Assembly: GCA_963965975.1 (NCBI GenBank)
Contig: OZ014412.1
Location: 7,126,208-7,190,207, forward strand
Reading direction: 5' to 3'
DNA: 64,000 nucleotides
From: Xestospongia bergquistia
Lineage: Eukaryota; Porifera; Demospongiae; Haplosclerida; Petrosiidae
The notes under the pieces are model-generated. The model searched no databases, was not told the DNA's origin, and saw only the letters and a program-made list of their open reading frames with translations. The position numbers were made by a program, and so were the translations under genes. Of the stretch, positions 48,089-61,156 are shown piece by piece; within the stretch, counting starts at the first letter, position 1; each line of letters begins with the position of its first letter.

Positions 48089-50590
48089 TTATACTATTTT
48101 TTGATATGCGCTCCTGTAATTGGCGGCATTTTCATTAATACAACACATATATACCAGAAAAACAATTACAATAATTAATAAACCTAATAAGCATATAGAA
48201 AAAAACAAGCCTGGAAAAATAAGTAATTCACTTCTTCGGTGATAGTCTTTCACTATAATGTGGGCCATTTTGTAATCTAATTTACTTGAATCATCAACAA
48301 CTGCCAGTATACAAACTTCATCTCCAGACAAGAAACTCTTATGGAGATTCAAATCATTACTCCTTTGTTCAGTTTGCAGTTGTACTGAATCAATTTGTGC
48401 ATTTCGAGTCGATTCAAAGTCATATTTCTTTAAGTCTATTACTATATTTGCTAGCAATGTACACTTGTCATTGCCACAACGAATGAAATAGTATGATGAT
48501 TTTGAAATGGTAAAATTACTAGATGGTGAATCATTCTCAATTTTGATACACCAAGTATCAGATGGAGGGTCAGAACATTTTAAATCACCAAATTTGGCTT
48601 CAGAATTTCTGTCTGCTTCTTCTTTTGATGTAAAAAGCCACACATAATAGGGAGTGAAGAATTCACAGTTTATGGTCCTAGACTTGTTCAAGGAAAATAA
48701 TACTTCAGTTCCTTGTGCAAAATAGTGGTAGTCAAAAGGATCAATATAGGTACTGTTTATTGCTTCAGTGAATTGTATATCACTGCATTTAACAGAAATA
48801 GCTTCAGCTGAACAACTTCCATAACTTAATAGTTCTAGATTAATGTTCTCTAACCATTTGCTATCAGGTAATGCATATAGTATGACATCATCGGGAATAA
48901 GAAGTTGTACAGGAAAATCTGGATGTGATGGTAGTAAGGATAGACACACCAGCAATGTCAAGCTGATAACTGTACATATTCCACATCCACAACATGTACA
49001 TAAACACATAATTCCTATATAAATGGATATCAAGAAACACTTCAGATAATTTTATGCATCAGTGTATCATTTCACTTTGATAAATTAAATGTTATCAGTA
49101 AATTTGCATAGGGTGGCAAAATTACAGACACACACAAGTATAAAAAGAATGCAAAATTATTGTAATATCAATTTCACTATAATGATGATGCTCCATTTGT
49201 TATTGTATAGATAACTAGATCTACTATGTGTTATGATTGCTATCAAAAGGTCATGTGGACTATTGTTGAAATAGCATAACAATTATTACATACATGTTCG
49301 ATAAAGAAACACTTATGTGAATCAGCTATGCCTAACAAAAGCATCATTATTATAACTGAGTGATACAATGTACACATGATGAACTTAAATTCACTGAGTG
49401 GCTGAATGGTATGCATTATGTAAATTGCTTATTCCTGTCTATTATTGTTCAATAGCTTATTAGTACACATATACACATAATGCATACCTTTCTTAATAAA
49501 GGATTGGGAACTACCCTCTTTGTGTGAACTTTTTCGTCTATTACATATTCTATCTATGAAATTATACAATAGCCAAGTAAAATATATGTATGTAAGATGT
49601 AGTAAGTAGGATTTCTTTGTACCTGTATTTAATATGGAAGGTGAGCTAGGAGTTAATTTTGGTGCTGGATTACTGCCTGTTATTTGTTGCTCGCGTTTAC
49701 ATTTTGTTGATGCTCTACGTAAACTATCTTTCACTTTATTGGTAGTTGTTTGGCTTTTTTGTGTAGTCCGCCTTTCAAATTCCTCATAAATAACCAAAGC
49801 CATGTGAGAACCTGACATATTATGACATTCTTCCAAAGCCTGAGCAATACCGAGTGATTCTCCGAAAACTCTTGCTTGTTCAGTTGTAAAGTTTTGAGTC
49901 TTTTTAGCTACATATTGCTTCAATCTTGAAGCTGTATTAAAATTATTGATAATGATTACGTATAATTAGGTATAATTATGTTAAATTAAATATCATAAAC
50001 AAACCTATTTCTTTGCATTCATTGAGGTTGTGCAAACGAGGTATTATATGATTCTGGTGACATTGTCGTAAAGCATTTTCCAGTCTTTCGTATGCATAGT
50101 GAAGATCTTCACATCGTGGATCTTTCTTCTGCCATTTGTTGATAGTTAGCACAGCACACATAGCTGGATCATCTCTCTGTTCTAATTTTATAGCCTCCAT
50201 TTCATCTCTTGGAATATCAAGAAGTAAACCTAATTTCATCACTTGACCAATAGTGATACCACTGCCTTTAAAAGCATTTAACACATGTTGTTCAGTTAAA
50301 GGTGGGTATTTTTTATCTGTATAAAGAGAACTAATGAAGGACAACATTAAAGGATACTGGTAGAACTCAGACCAGAGTTTCTAATACTTACATGCTTTTG
50401 AGTCAGCTCTTTGAGCTTCTTTTAATGCTTTCTCAATTTCATGAAAAAATCCTGAATTTTGAATCTTAAGTAAAGATATGGATCAAAACTCTTATTTCTA
50501 ACCTGAATCAACTTGGTCATGTATAGGTTCCCCTTGTTGAGTTGAGTTAAGGCAGACAATTTCTTCTTCCTCGTAATCTACAGAGGCCAT
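48089..50590 (-). CDS. Tandem-Death-domain two-pass membrane protein, class B (B2)
   Basis: Six exons in one frame: 50503-50590, 50392-50451, 50005-50316, 49623-49931, 49488-49553 and 48089-49014, 586 residues, all introns phase 1. The N terminus is acidic (MASVDYEEEEIVCLN). Death 1 has PPLTEQHVLNAFKGSG and CAVLTINKW. Death 2 has NFTTEQARVFGESLG and MALVIYEEFERR, followed by a Pro/Ser linker and a basic exon ending SFIKKG. A Cys-rich juxtamembrane stretch (MCLCTCCGCGIC) may be lipidated. The ectodomain shares SCSAEAISVKCSDI and KSSYYFIRC with class A. The second membrane segment is followed by a tail ending RSAYQKIV, which fits the ITIM consensus S-x-Y-x-x-I. This is the only complete class B copy in the window. 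Function is inferred as Death-domain-coupled reception. Confidence 0.85.
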
Positions 50591-50807
50591 AATCAGTCTG
50601 ATTGTTGCTTCTGTCCTTTTGTAAGCCACTTATGTAGCCTAGTAACAGTGCACTTGTACCCTAAATTCACTTCCTGTCTATGGCATGCAATGGATGACCA
50701 TCCTAAATTGCTGTTATACATTATTCATTACATATTCTCCGCTTATGGCTAAAACGTGTAAGAAATTGTTTTGGCAAAACAATATTAAAAATACAACAAA
50801 AAGTTAC

Positions 50808-53063
50808 CTATGACAGACAAACTTTTACTTTTTTGTTAATAAATATACAGTAAATTATAATGACAGTTGTCAATATAATACCTACAATCATAAAAGGATA
50901 AAACAAAAAGTCATATCGTCTTCTTCCATCCACAGTCACATGATAAACGGATGACTCCATAACTACATCACATGACTTCTTTAATTGTAATAGGACACAT
51001 ACATCATTTTCCATTGATATAGGATAAAATGAACTGGATTTTAATTGTAATGAGTGCTCTTCTTCTTGATCTGTATGGATTTCAATCAAATCAATGCTAA
51101 CAGTTCTTGTAGATTCAAAGTTATATGAACTTGAGTTTACTTGAATGTCTCCCAGTAAAGTACAGTTTGGATCACGATCACATCGAATGAAATAATAAGA
51201 TGATTTCTGGACTACAAATGGCACAGAATCTGTCACTTTAATACACTCTACACTATCAGGTGGACTAGCACAGGCAAGCTGCTCAAAATTATCTTCTGCA
51301 TTGATATCAGCTTGTGTAATTGAAGTGAACATCCATACATAGTAAGGTGTACAATAATTACAATCATCTATAGCAATGCTGTTTAATGAAAACATTACTG
51401 AGGCATCTTCCACAAAGTACAAATAATCAATCGTTTCTATGTATGTAGTCACAGTGTTATTGTTATATTGTATATCACTACATTTAACTGAAATGACTTC
51501 AGCTGAACATTTTCTATGTCCTACTAATTCTATAGTAAGACTAGCTAACCAGTAACTATCAATAGGTAATTGATATAGAATGACATCAGATGGAATAGCA
51601 ACTTGTGAAGGAAAGTGAGGAAATGTAGGTAATATGGAGAGACATAAGATGGCAGTGAAAAGTCCTCCAAGACTAAGTATGGTGACAACTCCACAGACAA
51701 TGTGAACACACTTTATATCTGAAATCATGTCAAGGAAATATAGCCTTATAGCACTAATAAAGTCACTTATATTTTTACCTTTTATTTTTTTGAGGAACTT
51801 CTTTGGCTTTTGTTCCAAGTTTTCCTCTCCTTGTTCGTACACATCTACAGGAAATGATACATTAAATTCTCATAAAGAGTATATGATAAGGCATTTGTTT
51901 TAGTCCATACTATGCCAAGGACAGTTTTCAAGATCTAATGAAAGATTGTCTATCATTGAGAGTCTGGTTTCATCATAATGCATGCTATCAAGAGTTCATG
52001 TACAATATTTTGGTTTTGTTATTCATATCTTTTATAATTATTAATGACAAGATACCTGGTATAATATAAACTTCTCTTGTATTATTGGAACTTTGAATGA
52101 TCTCTTGATTCAGTGTAGTGTCTCCTAACATATTTAATTGTGAATATCGATTCTCAAGAATTGGAGTTGGTGCTTGCAAGTCATCATAATGTGAGTTAGC
52201 GTTGAGGACTGCTGAGGTAATACTTTGCAGTAAAGAATCTCGTAAAATTGTATTCTGCCTGTCGACTTCATCAAAAACTTGCATGACAATCTCATTACCT
52301 CTTGTTGCTTCCATTTCAGCTATAAGGTCATTGATGGTAGCAGTGCTTAAACCTAACTGGTGTCCAAATGCATAAGCTTGTGCCCTTGTAAAGTGCTTTG
52401 TTTGTGTAGACAAAAACTCTTTCAGTAAATGAGGATCTATTTTACATAAGACATTAAGCAGTTATTCATATATTGTCTAGATAGCTTTAGCTTACCAATA
52501 GCAGTGTATCGCTCTTTACCATACAACCGTGGTACAATGCTATTCAAACGACACTGACACAATTTTCCTTCCAGTTCTTTGTAGATTTGATCACGAGGTA
52601 AAGAAACTTTATCTAGCCACATTCTGACTGTTAACATGGCATACCAAGCTGGATGATGTGGGTCCTCATTCCTTAGATGAACTAACTGATCTCTAGACAG
52701 TCCCAGCAACACTCCTAAATTGTTCACCTGACCATGAGTTATTCCACTAGCAAGGAAGATATTTAAAATATGTTGATCATTTAGTTCTGGAAGAATACCT
52801 GTGAAAATTTAAAATAACAATCAGTGAATGAATTATTTAAAATGTATGGTAAGTTATACTTTGATTATCTTCATCATCATTGTGACCAATGTCACCAGTC
52901 TCATCTCTGTCTGTATTGAGTATTAAATCATGATTAAAGCCATCTGTAGTTGAAAAAAATGTTCAATTAATAACAACACTAAATCAAACAATGCAATTGT
53001 TTTACTTTGATCATTGTTGGAGAGTTCATCAACTGCACTGTTTGAAAATATGACAGATGCCAT
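50808..53063 (-). CDS. Tandem-Death-domain two-pass membrane protein, class C (C2)
   Basis: Six exons: 53006-53063, 52860-52943, 52496-52798, 52056-52436, 51779-51844 and 50808-51718, 600 residues, every intron phase 1. The N terminus MASVIFSNS is followed by an acidic exon. Death 1 has LGLSRDQLVHL and AMLTVRMWL, a good match to the Death-domain core. Death 2 has RAQAYAFGHQLGLSTAT and EIVMQVFDEVDR. A separate linker exon is rich in Lys (KPKKFLKKIK) next to the first membrane segment. The ectodomain has KCSAEVISVKCSDI, CTPYYVWMF and KSSYYFIRC. The second membrane segment leaves only a very short tail (KKVKVCLS). The gene lies head-to-tail with B2, 217 bp away, and with C3. Confidence 0.85.
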
Positions 53064-53867
53064 AACCAGAGATAGTTGTATGCTTCAGTCAGTCTATTAA
53101 AACAAAACAGCAACACTTTCACAGTAGCATCAACTTAGCCAGATAACTCTCTGCCTCAAACAATTGCCAACTGTTTGACTTACAGAGTCTATTATATTCT
53201 ACAAAATAAATTATATTGGTTGACCACATACTAGCAAAGTATGTGTGTAATGCTGTATTAGATTTCTAGTATTGTAATACATACATGTGCCTGTATAGAT
53301 GTATGGTATCAGTACAAATAAGGTTTTTTGCTAATGTGTAGTAATTATACTAATTATATCTATTGGTTTCAGTTTACTACTAGTCATGGTTTTGTTACAT
53401 TGATGTTGTCTGTTACTACAATAAGATCTATAGATGAGTAGTGATGTAATAATGATCAAAAACATTCTGAGACAATATTATAAGTATCATAGACAAAATG
53501 CAAAAAAACATTCATAGAATAAGAAGACAAGTAACAGACAAAGTGCACTTATGACAATATGCATCATTTGTATCAGAACTAATAGCTTCTTCAATGAATT
53601 CACAATCTGCAGACTAAAATTGTTCTTGAGTATGCTTTTCTGTGAATCATTTCATATAGCAGCACTAGTATACTGTACAGAATATGTCTTTCTTTTTCTA
53701 TAATATACATTGAAAGGTAAGAAAATGACCATTCCATCAGCTACCAAGTGGTTATCTGTACAGTTTGGCGTGTACAACTCTAACATTTAGTCTAAATATA
53801 ATCAATTATATTAATGCAAAATAATATTTAAAATACAACAAAAGTTTACATTATGGAAGACAAAGTT
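53064..53867. other. Spacer between C3 and C2
   Basis: AT-rich, not obviously repeated elsewhere in the window. No exon or RNA gene is seen. It should contain the C2 promoter and the C3 3' UTR. Confidence 0.5.
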
Positions 53868-56069
53868 TTATTTTTTCTTAATAAATATACAGTAAATTAT
53901 AACATATATAATGACAGCTGTCAATATAATAGCTACAATCATAAAAGGATAGAATAAAAAGTCATATCTTCTTCTTCCATCCACAGTCACATGATAAACA
54001 GGTGACTCCATAACTACATCACATGACTTCTTTAATTGTAATAGGACACATACATCATCTTCCATTGATATAGGATGAAATGAACTGGATTTTAATTGTA
54101 ATGAGTGCTCTTCTTCTTGACCTGTATGGATTTCAATTGAATCAATGCTAACAGTTCTTGTAGATTCAAAGTTATATGAACTTGAGTTTACTTGAATGTC
54201 TCCCAGTAAAGTACAGTTTGGATCACGATCACATCGAATGAAATAATAAGATGATTTCTGGACTACAAATGGCACAGAATCTGTCACTTTAATACACTGT
54301 ACACCATCAGGTGGACTAGCACAGGCAAGCTGCTCAAAATTATCTTCTGCATTAATATCAGCTTGTGTAATTGAAGTGAACATCCATACATAGTAAGGTG
54401 TATAATAATTACAATCATCTTTAGCAATGCTGTTTAATGAAAACATTACTGAGGCAGCTTCCACAAAGTACAAATAATCAATTGTTTCTATGTATGTAGT
54501 CACAGTGTTATTGTTACATTGTATATCACTACATTTAACTGAAATGACTTCAGCTGAACATTTTCTATGTCCTACTAATTCCATAGTAAGACTAGCTAAC
54601 CAGTAACTATCAATAGGTAATTGATATAGAATGACATCAGATGGAATAGCAACTTGTGAAGGAAAGTGAGGAAATGTAGGTAATATGGAGAGACATAAGA
54701 TGGCAGTGAAAAGTCCTCCAAGAGTAAGTGTGGTGACAACTCCACAAGTTATATGAAAATGCTTGTGATCTAAAACAGAGACAAATGGATATAGCAACAT
54801 AAATTATCAATCATGTTTGTCATTGTTTTTATTGCATAGCCTCTTCAAATTTTCTTCCCAAATTTGTTTCCCTTGTTAAATTTTTTTCTAGATAAAGGTC
54901 ATGTTATTTCTATCATAAAATACTTTGAATAATTTTATATCCTTAGTAGTACACTATATTATGTTACCAATACTTTAATGTACTATTAACCTAAAGCTAG
55001 TAAGGACAAAGTGTCTACTATATAGAAAGGTATCATAAGAATGTATATTGTATGTTTGGAGAGCGTACATAATACTTTGATGATCTGGTATGCACTTACC
55101 TGTACATTCTCTGTCATTTGTATGATACTTTTCTGATGTAGTACATTCTAACGTATGTAATTGTAAAGATTGACTGTCAGGAGTTGGGGTCAGATGGCCA
55201 GTATCTGATCTAGCACTGATTACTGCTAATGTGACACTTTCCAGTAAAGAGTCTCGAAGTGCTATGTTTTCTCTGTCGACTTCATCAAAAACATGTATGA
55301 CAATCTCATTACCTCTTGTTGCTTCCATTTCAGCTGTAATGTCATTAATAGTAGCAGTGCTTAAACCTAACTGGTGTCCAAATGCATAAGCCTGAGATTT
55401 TGTAAAATGCTTTGTTTGCACAGACAAAAACTCTTTCAGTAAATGAAGATCTATTTTACATAAGACATTAAGCAGTTATTCATATATAATCTAGTAACCT
55501 TTAGCTTACTAATAGCAGTGTATCGCTCTTTGCCATACAATCGTGGCACAATGCTATTCAAATGACATTGACACAATTTCCCTTCCAGTTCTTTATAGGA
55601 TTGTTTGAGAGATAAGGATTCCTTCTCTAGCCACATCCTGACAGTTACCATGGCGTACCAAGCTGGATGATTTGGATCCTCACTTCTTAAATGAGCTAAT
55701 TGATCTCTAGAGAGTCCCAGCAATATCCCCAAGTGATTCACTTGACCAATAGTTATTCCACTAGCAAGAAAAATACTTAGAATATGTTGATCTGTTAGCT
55801 CTGGAAGATTACCTGCATTACAAAGATTAAAGACTTTAAATACTATTACAGTATATAAGTATACTTTGATTTTCTTCATTGTCACTATCACTACTATGTG
55901 TCTCATCTCCTCCTATAGTAATTACTATGTCATCATGATCATGATAGCCCTCTACAAAGGAAATATGAGACTGTACATCTTTGTCACAGAGGAATATTAT
56001 CAACTTACCCTGTTGATTAGAATCTTCATCATGGTTAATACTGTTATTTGAAAATATCACTGATGCCAT
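53868..56069 (-). CDS. Tandem-Death-domain two-pass membrane protein, class C (C3)
   Basis: Five exons: 56009-56069, 55865-55951, 55510-55812, 55100-55450 and 53868-54769, 567 residues, phase-1 introns. N terminus MASVIFSNNSINHDED, then an acidic exon with repeated Asp/Ser. Death 1 (LGLSRDQLAHLRSEDP, AMVTVRMWL) and Death 2 (SQAYAFGHQLGLSTATINDI) are close to C2. The ectodomain is almost the same as in C2, but the juxtamembrane sequence DHKHFHITCG replaces DIKCVHIVCG. The Lys-rich linker exon of C2 is not used: a degenerate stretch at about 54837-54885 lacks a donor, and Death 2 joins the membrane exon directly in phase. This is the rightmost member of the array. Confidence 0.85.
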
Positions 56070-56248
56070 ACTAACAGAGAACTGAGTCAATTCTTTTGCA
56101 CAAATGAAGGAGTTGAACTTAAAACAAGAGAAGCAACTTAGCAAGCTAATGTTTGTCCCAAATTGAGTAACAGTCAGTTATATAGATGCTAACGAATATA
56201 GAGGGGAATACTCACTAGCTTCAAAAAGGAAATGTAGTCATTTCAGGA

Positions 56249-56300
56249 ATTAATGGTTGACCATATCCGTAATTAATGGTTGACCATATCCGTAATAATA
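56249..56300. repeat. 26-bp tandem duplication upstream of C3
   Basis: taatggttgaccatatccgt is repeated twice in tandem in the 5' flank of C3. Confidence 0.85.
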
Positions 56301-56344
56301 AATCTGGAGTACTATACAATAATTTAATAGCAACAGAGTATATT

Positions 56345-56545
56345 TATTATGTACATATATTATATATGTGGACATATATGAGTATATTGTACATATATGT
56401 CCACATACACATCATTTCCATATGTGTATGTCCATGTCCATGTATACATAATGTCCATAATATATCATGTCCATATACATATATGTCCATATGCATATAT
56501 TATGTACATGTCCATATATGGCATGTACATAATATGTGTATGTAA
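56345..56545. repeat. TATGTCCATATACA-type minisatellite
   Basis: Imperfect repeats of tatgtccatatacat and its partial complement give a self-complementary low-complexity block. No gene is seen. Confidence 0.8.
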
Positions 56546-56823
56546 TTTTATCTAAGGCTTTAGGCAACATATACTAATTCAATAAAGCTCCACTTTGGTT
56601 TCAATTTGTAGTTTACACTCATACATGAGGCAACTTGTTACATAGAACAAACTGTCCATGCCATTCTACCTATATACCATGTGCACCTATGAATACAATT
56701 ATAACGGAAAACTTGTTACCTTGAATAGACATGCTTTCTATTTCATAGACTTGCTGTGAGCAACACATTGTCTTGTGTATGGTGGTCTTTATGGCATTGT
56801 ATATTATTAGCCAATTCATCTTT

Positions 56824-57012
56824 CCATCTATTCATTAATTCATGTGTCCATCCATCAATTTATCCATCTATCCATTCACACATTCATCCATCCATCAATA
56901 CACACACCCATTCACATCTATTCATCCATTTATCTGTCTATCCATCCATCAATACATGCACTCATTCACATCTATCTATCCATTTATCTGTCTATCCATC
57001 CATCTATTTGGT
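56824..57012. repeat. CCAT-rich minisatellite
   Basis: Tandem imperfect repeats of atccatccatcaatacac / cattcacatctatc type, about 70 bp apart. The open frames through it are repeat artefacts. Confidence 0.9.
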
Positions 57013-57297
57013 CATGCATAACGTACTAACAAAGAGCAATGAGGCATAAAATAGTAGAAATATTTGACAAAACTGATATGACTGATATAGTAACAACGTT
57101 TAAAACACCATATTAAATATAGCAAAGAGAAGAAAAAGAATGAGTAAAATGTACATCTATTACAAAAATATAATAAGAAAAACTAAAGTTATAATGAGAA
57201 AAGTGATGCAATGATTAAAGTGATTCTTTTATGTAACGGATAAGATAGCTGATAACTTTTGTTAGTAGTAGCAGTAGTAGAGAGTTTGGTATATCAG

Positions 57298-57431
57298 TCA
57301 TTTAGATACTTTTTAAAGCACCAGTAACAAATTTCATGGAACAGGAAGACGAGTAACCATAGACACAGCAGCCCCACCCACACAGCCCAAACAATTGAAG
57401 GAGCATTGATTAGAAAAACTCCTAAAGTGAC

Positions 57432-57466
<35 letters not shown>

Positions 57467-60400
57467 ATAATAAATCAAATAGGAAGTTATATAATCATAA
57501 CAAAATTAGTAATAACAATACTGATAATGATGATACTCACAACCCTATCATTATGCATGTATTCATTCCCACTAAAGCACTTACCTGAGTAAATCCTAGT
57601 GCTATAGAAATAATTCCACTGACTGCATGATACACTTCCCAACACTGCCGCCATTTATATTTGAATGTATCTTTATTTTTACTCTCTTCTAAGTAACATC
57701 CATTTTCTTTTGTAGCACAAGGACGACTAGATATAAACAAGGCAGTACAATAGAGTCATGTGATTATCATGTGAGACTTACAATATTCCTGTTAAAAACT
57801 GCTGGGCAATGATTGCAGTGAGGATAGTACCGATGACTCCATGAGGAAATGATGGCTGAGTACTCACTAGGAAGATGAGTATGAACCCACCAAATGTTAG
57901 TAGCGTTCCAATCACCTGATCAAGAGATGGAGAGGGAGGGAGGAAAGGAGGAAGGAAAAAGGGAGGGTATAGTAAAGCAAGTATTATAGAGTAAAGTCAG
58001 TTTTATATTGATTTCACATTGTAATATGGGTCAATCCTATATCAACATTCTAGACACTGCCTTATTTAGTCATGTATTATAACTGTCGCTAATATGTCTG
58101 CTTACCTGACAAGGAATGTGAATGGCAAACCAAACAGGCCAGCTCCAGCGATAATAACGACCCATTAAAGCACCAAATGGTAGAAGAAGTCCCCAGGCAA
58201 TGTACATAATGATTCCATGTAGATGAACTGATGAAAACCAGGTATACGTACAAGAAATGACCTCAACATTGGAGCCGTCACCTTGCAATAACCATACATC
58301 ATTAAGGAGGTTGTCACTGTTAAAGGAAGTCAACAAACTGTTTCAATGATAACTGTCTCTTACTTGGTGATTGCTTTTCCACCAAACATGTATACGCCAA
58401 GAGCTCCTGTAGTTAACTGGGATCCACTACGTACAGTTGGTAGGAGAGAGGATGTGTTACGTACATTGATACGAATCCATTGAAGTGAACTGATATTGAT
58501 GAGAGTCAACTCATCATCACTGAGAGGAGTAGCTGACAGGGCCTGAGAAATGATAAAATTAACTTTTATATGAGATAGAAAAATGCAAATTAAATATTTT
58601 ATGTAAATATCAAAGTCCTCTCTTACTCACTCCCTTTCCTTCTCTTCCTCATCCTCACATTCTCCTCTCCTTACCTGTGATAGTGCTCCAGGTCCTTTCT
58701 GTGTCCCTCCATACAACACAGCAATATCAGATAGCTGTAAGTTGAGAGGCACTAGAGATGATGACAAAGCAGGTATAGTACAAGATGGTAAGCGTGACCA
58801 CAAGTTGTTGGATGAATCAAATACCCATGAGTCTTGTAAGGGACAAGGACCACCTGCTTGACCTCCACTATAAGATAGAGACAAACAAACAGACAATGTT
58901 ACAACACAAGGGAATAACATTTTACATTGCTTGGTTATATCATGTTACCTCTATTAAGTGTATATGTACCATACAATGACTTAATGATATTCATGACTAG
59001 TTAATACATTTTAAATAACTTGAGGTTTCTATCCAATTTCAACAATACTAGACCTCAAATGTAAATGTATTTTATAGTTGTAAAAACAGCTGTTACTGAA
59101 TGGATGAATAGATGGAATAAAAATGGACAAATAGATGATTGGATGGTAGAACAGATTGACAGACTTAAGGTCAACAGTCAGAGATTTCTTTCTTACCTCG
59201 CACAACCTCCACTTAGTACAAATCGTCCTTCACTGAATGGTATTCCAGCTGCTTGACTACGAGCATGAGGTAAAGTGGGATTGTACTGGTTGAGTCCAAC
59301 ACCATTTGACACTTTCTTCCATACCCCTATGTAAGAAATAGTAAATGTGTTACCAAGAAAGTAAATATTACAGCTATAATTTCTGATTTTTGTGGATGAC
59401 ATAAAATCTAGTTGTCATATTTGATACAATTTCTCAGGGTATTCTGTTAAAATTTTTATTGCAGACAATTCTATCTATTACAAATTCACAGAACCCTCCA
59501 AATACTGCCAAATCCTTTCATGCCATTAAAATCAATCAATTAAATTAAATCATTAACATAAGTTAATTAACTATTATGTCTACATGCTAGATAATATTAT
59601 GACTAGAGCACACAATGGACACAGATTATTCCCAACATACACAATTGTATCAGCTGCTTTAACTTTAACTATCTCTCTCTCAATGCATCTCTCAATAAAG
59701 AGACCACATATATGGTATTTAAAGAACCACTTAACATTCCATGTAAATTTAATTAGTCATAAGTAGGTGAGGATATCCCTTAACTATGTCCTCAAATCAG
59801 ATGATGTTCCAATAATTTTAGTATCCATAAACTAACAATCTTAAACAATAGCTAAAAACACATGTTTGTTAATAATTCCAATTTGTTAAACAATTATAAC
59901 AATGTAACTATGAAAGAGTCCTTCCTAAAGTGAACATATGATTTGTAGTTTTAGAGAAAACAAGTAACAATTACTATGCAAGACAATCTGACGTTAAGAA
60001 CATACTCTATGATCAGGCCATTTTATTCTAGTTTAATGTATTATTTAACTCCTGTATTGAGTTTAGGACAGTATATACTACAATATCTACAATAGACAGG
60101 CTCAGGTTTCATTATTAATAAACCTTTATTAAAATGCTACATGCTATGCTGGGAATCCTATTAAATACTGCAAATGTCAAATATGATGATGTAAATATTT
60201 CATTTTTTAACCAACTACACATATCAACTGTTTTAGTTAATTTTATTGTTTTGTTTTCTTTTCACACCTACTATCATTGCCCTTTGATCAATGCTTTCAT
60301 CTCTTATATAACACTTGCTCCTGAACATAAAGTGAACATTAATTGACTAATAATTGATGTCATCACTACTGACTACAAAGTTACAAAAACATCATTTCTC

Positions 60401-61094
60401 GTATTACCATATACAAGAATGGAATATTAGGAGGTTTTTTTATAATAGAATATCTCTCTCTCTCTCTCTCTCTCAAAAATATCAATGGAAGACAAACTTG
60501 GTTACTCAGTCTAATTAACTCTACGTTATACAAGTCCAATATCTGCTTCTTGTTGGCTTTTCTATGAACATTATGTATTATTAGCATGTGATATACATGT
60601 GCATAAGTTATATTATAGAGGAGTGTGGGAACTCTGGTTGCTTAGATATTCATAAATATTTATTTTATTACTTTGTAAGGACAAAATATTAAGAACAAAC
60701 AACATACCAGTTGGTTATATACCATACATCTTTATTATACAACTATTTAATATAAACACATTGTATTAACTACAAGCTATGAATATCGTTATTATAATAT
60801 CTCTAACTATAATACGAAAACCTCAAGGGATTATTGAAGTACCATAGTGATGCTATATCGTATGACAACGTGTTGAAGCATGGAGAAGGAGAGCTTACTA
60901 GTTTGAGGGTAAGAGTCTTTAATCAATATATATATATAATTGTACCAGCTGTCTGATGATTGCATAACACGTGAAACTCGGAGTAACAGCAATAAAGCAT
61001 GAGCTTTGTTCTTTTGTCCTTCAATTCTGGTCTATCCCGCTCTGTCTAAACGATATCAAAGCACTCTTCAACAGACCTAGATTCTCTAGTATAC

Positions 61095-61156
<62 letters not shown>

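Noticed and set aside
56276-57049. Plus-strand His/Ser/Ile-rich frames
   Set aside because: Translations of CCAT and TATGTCCA minisatellites.
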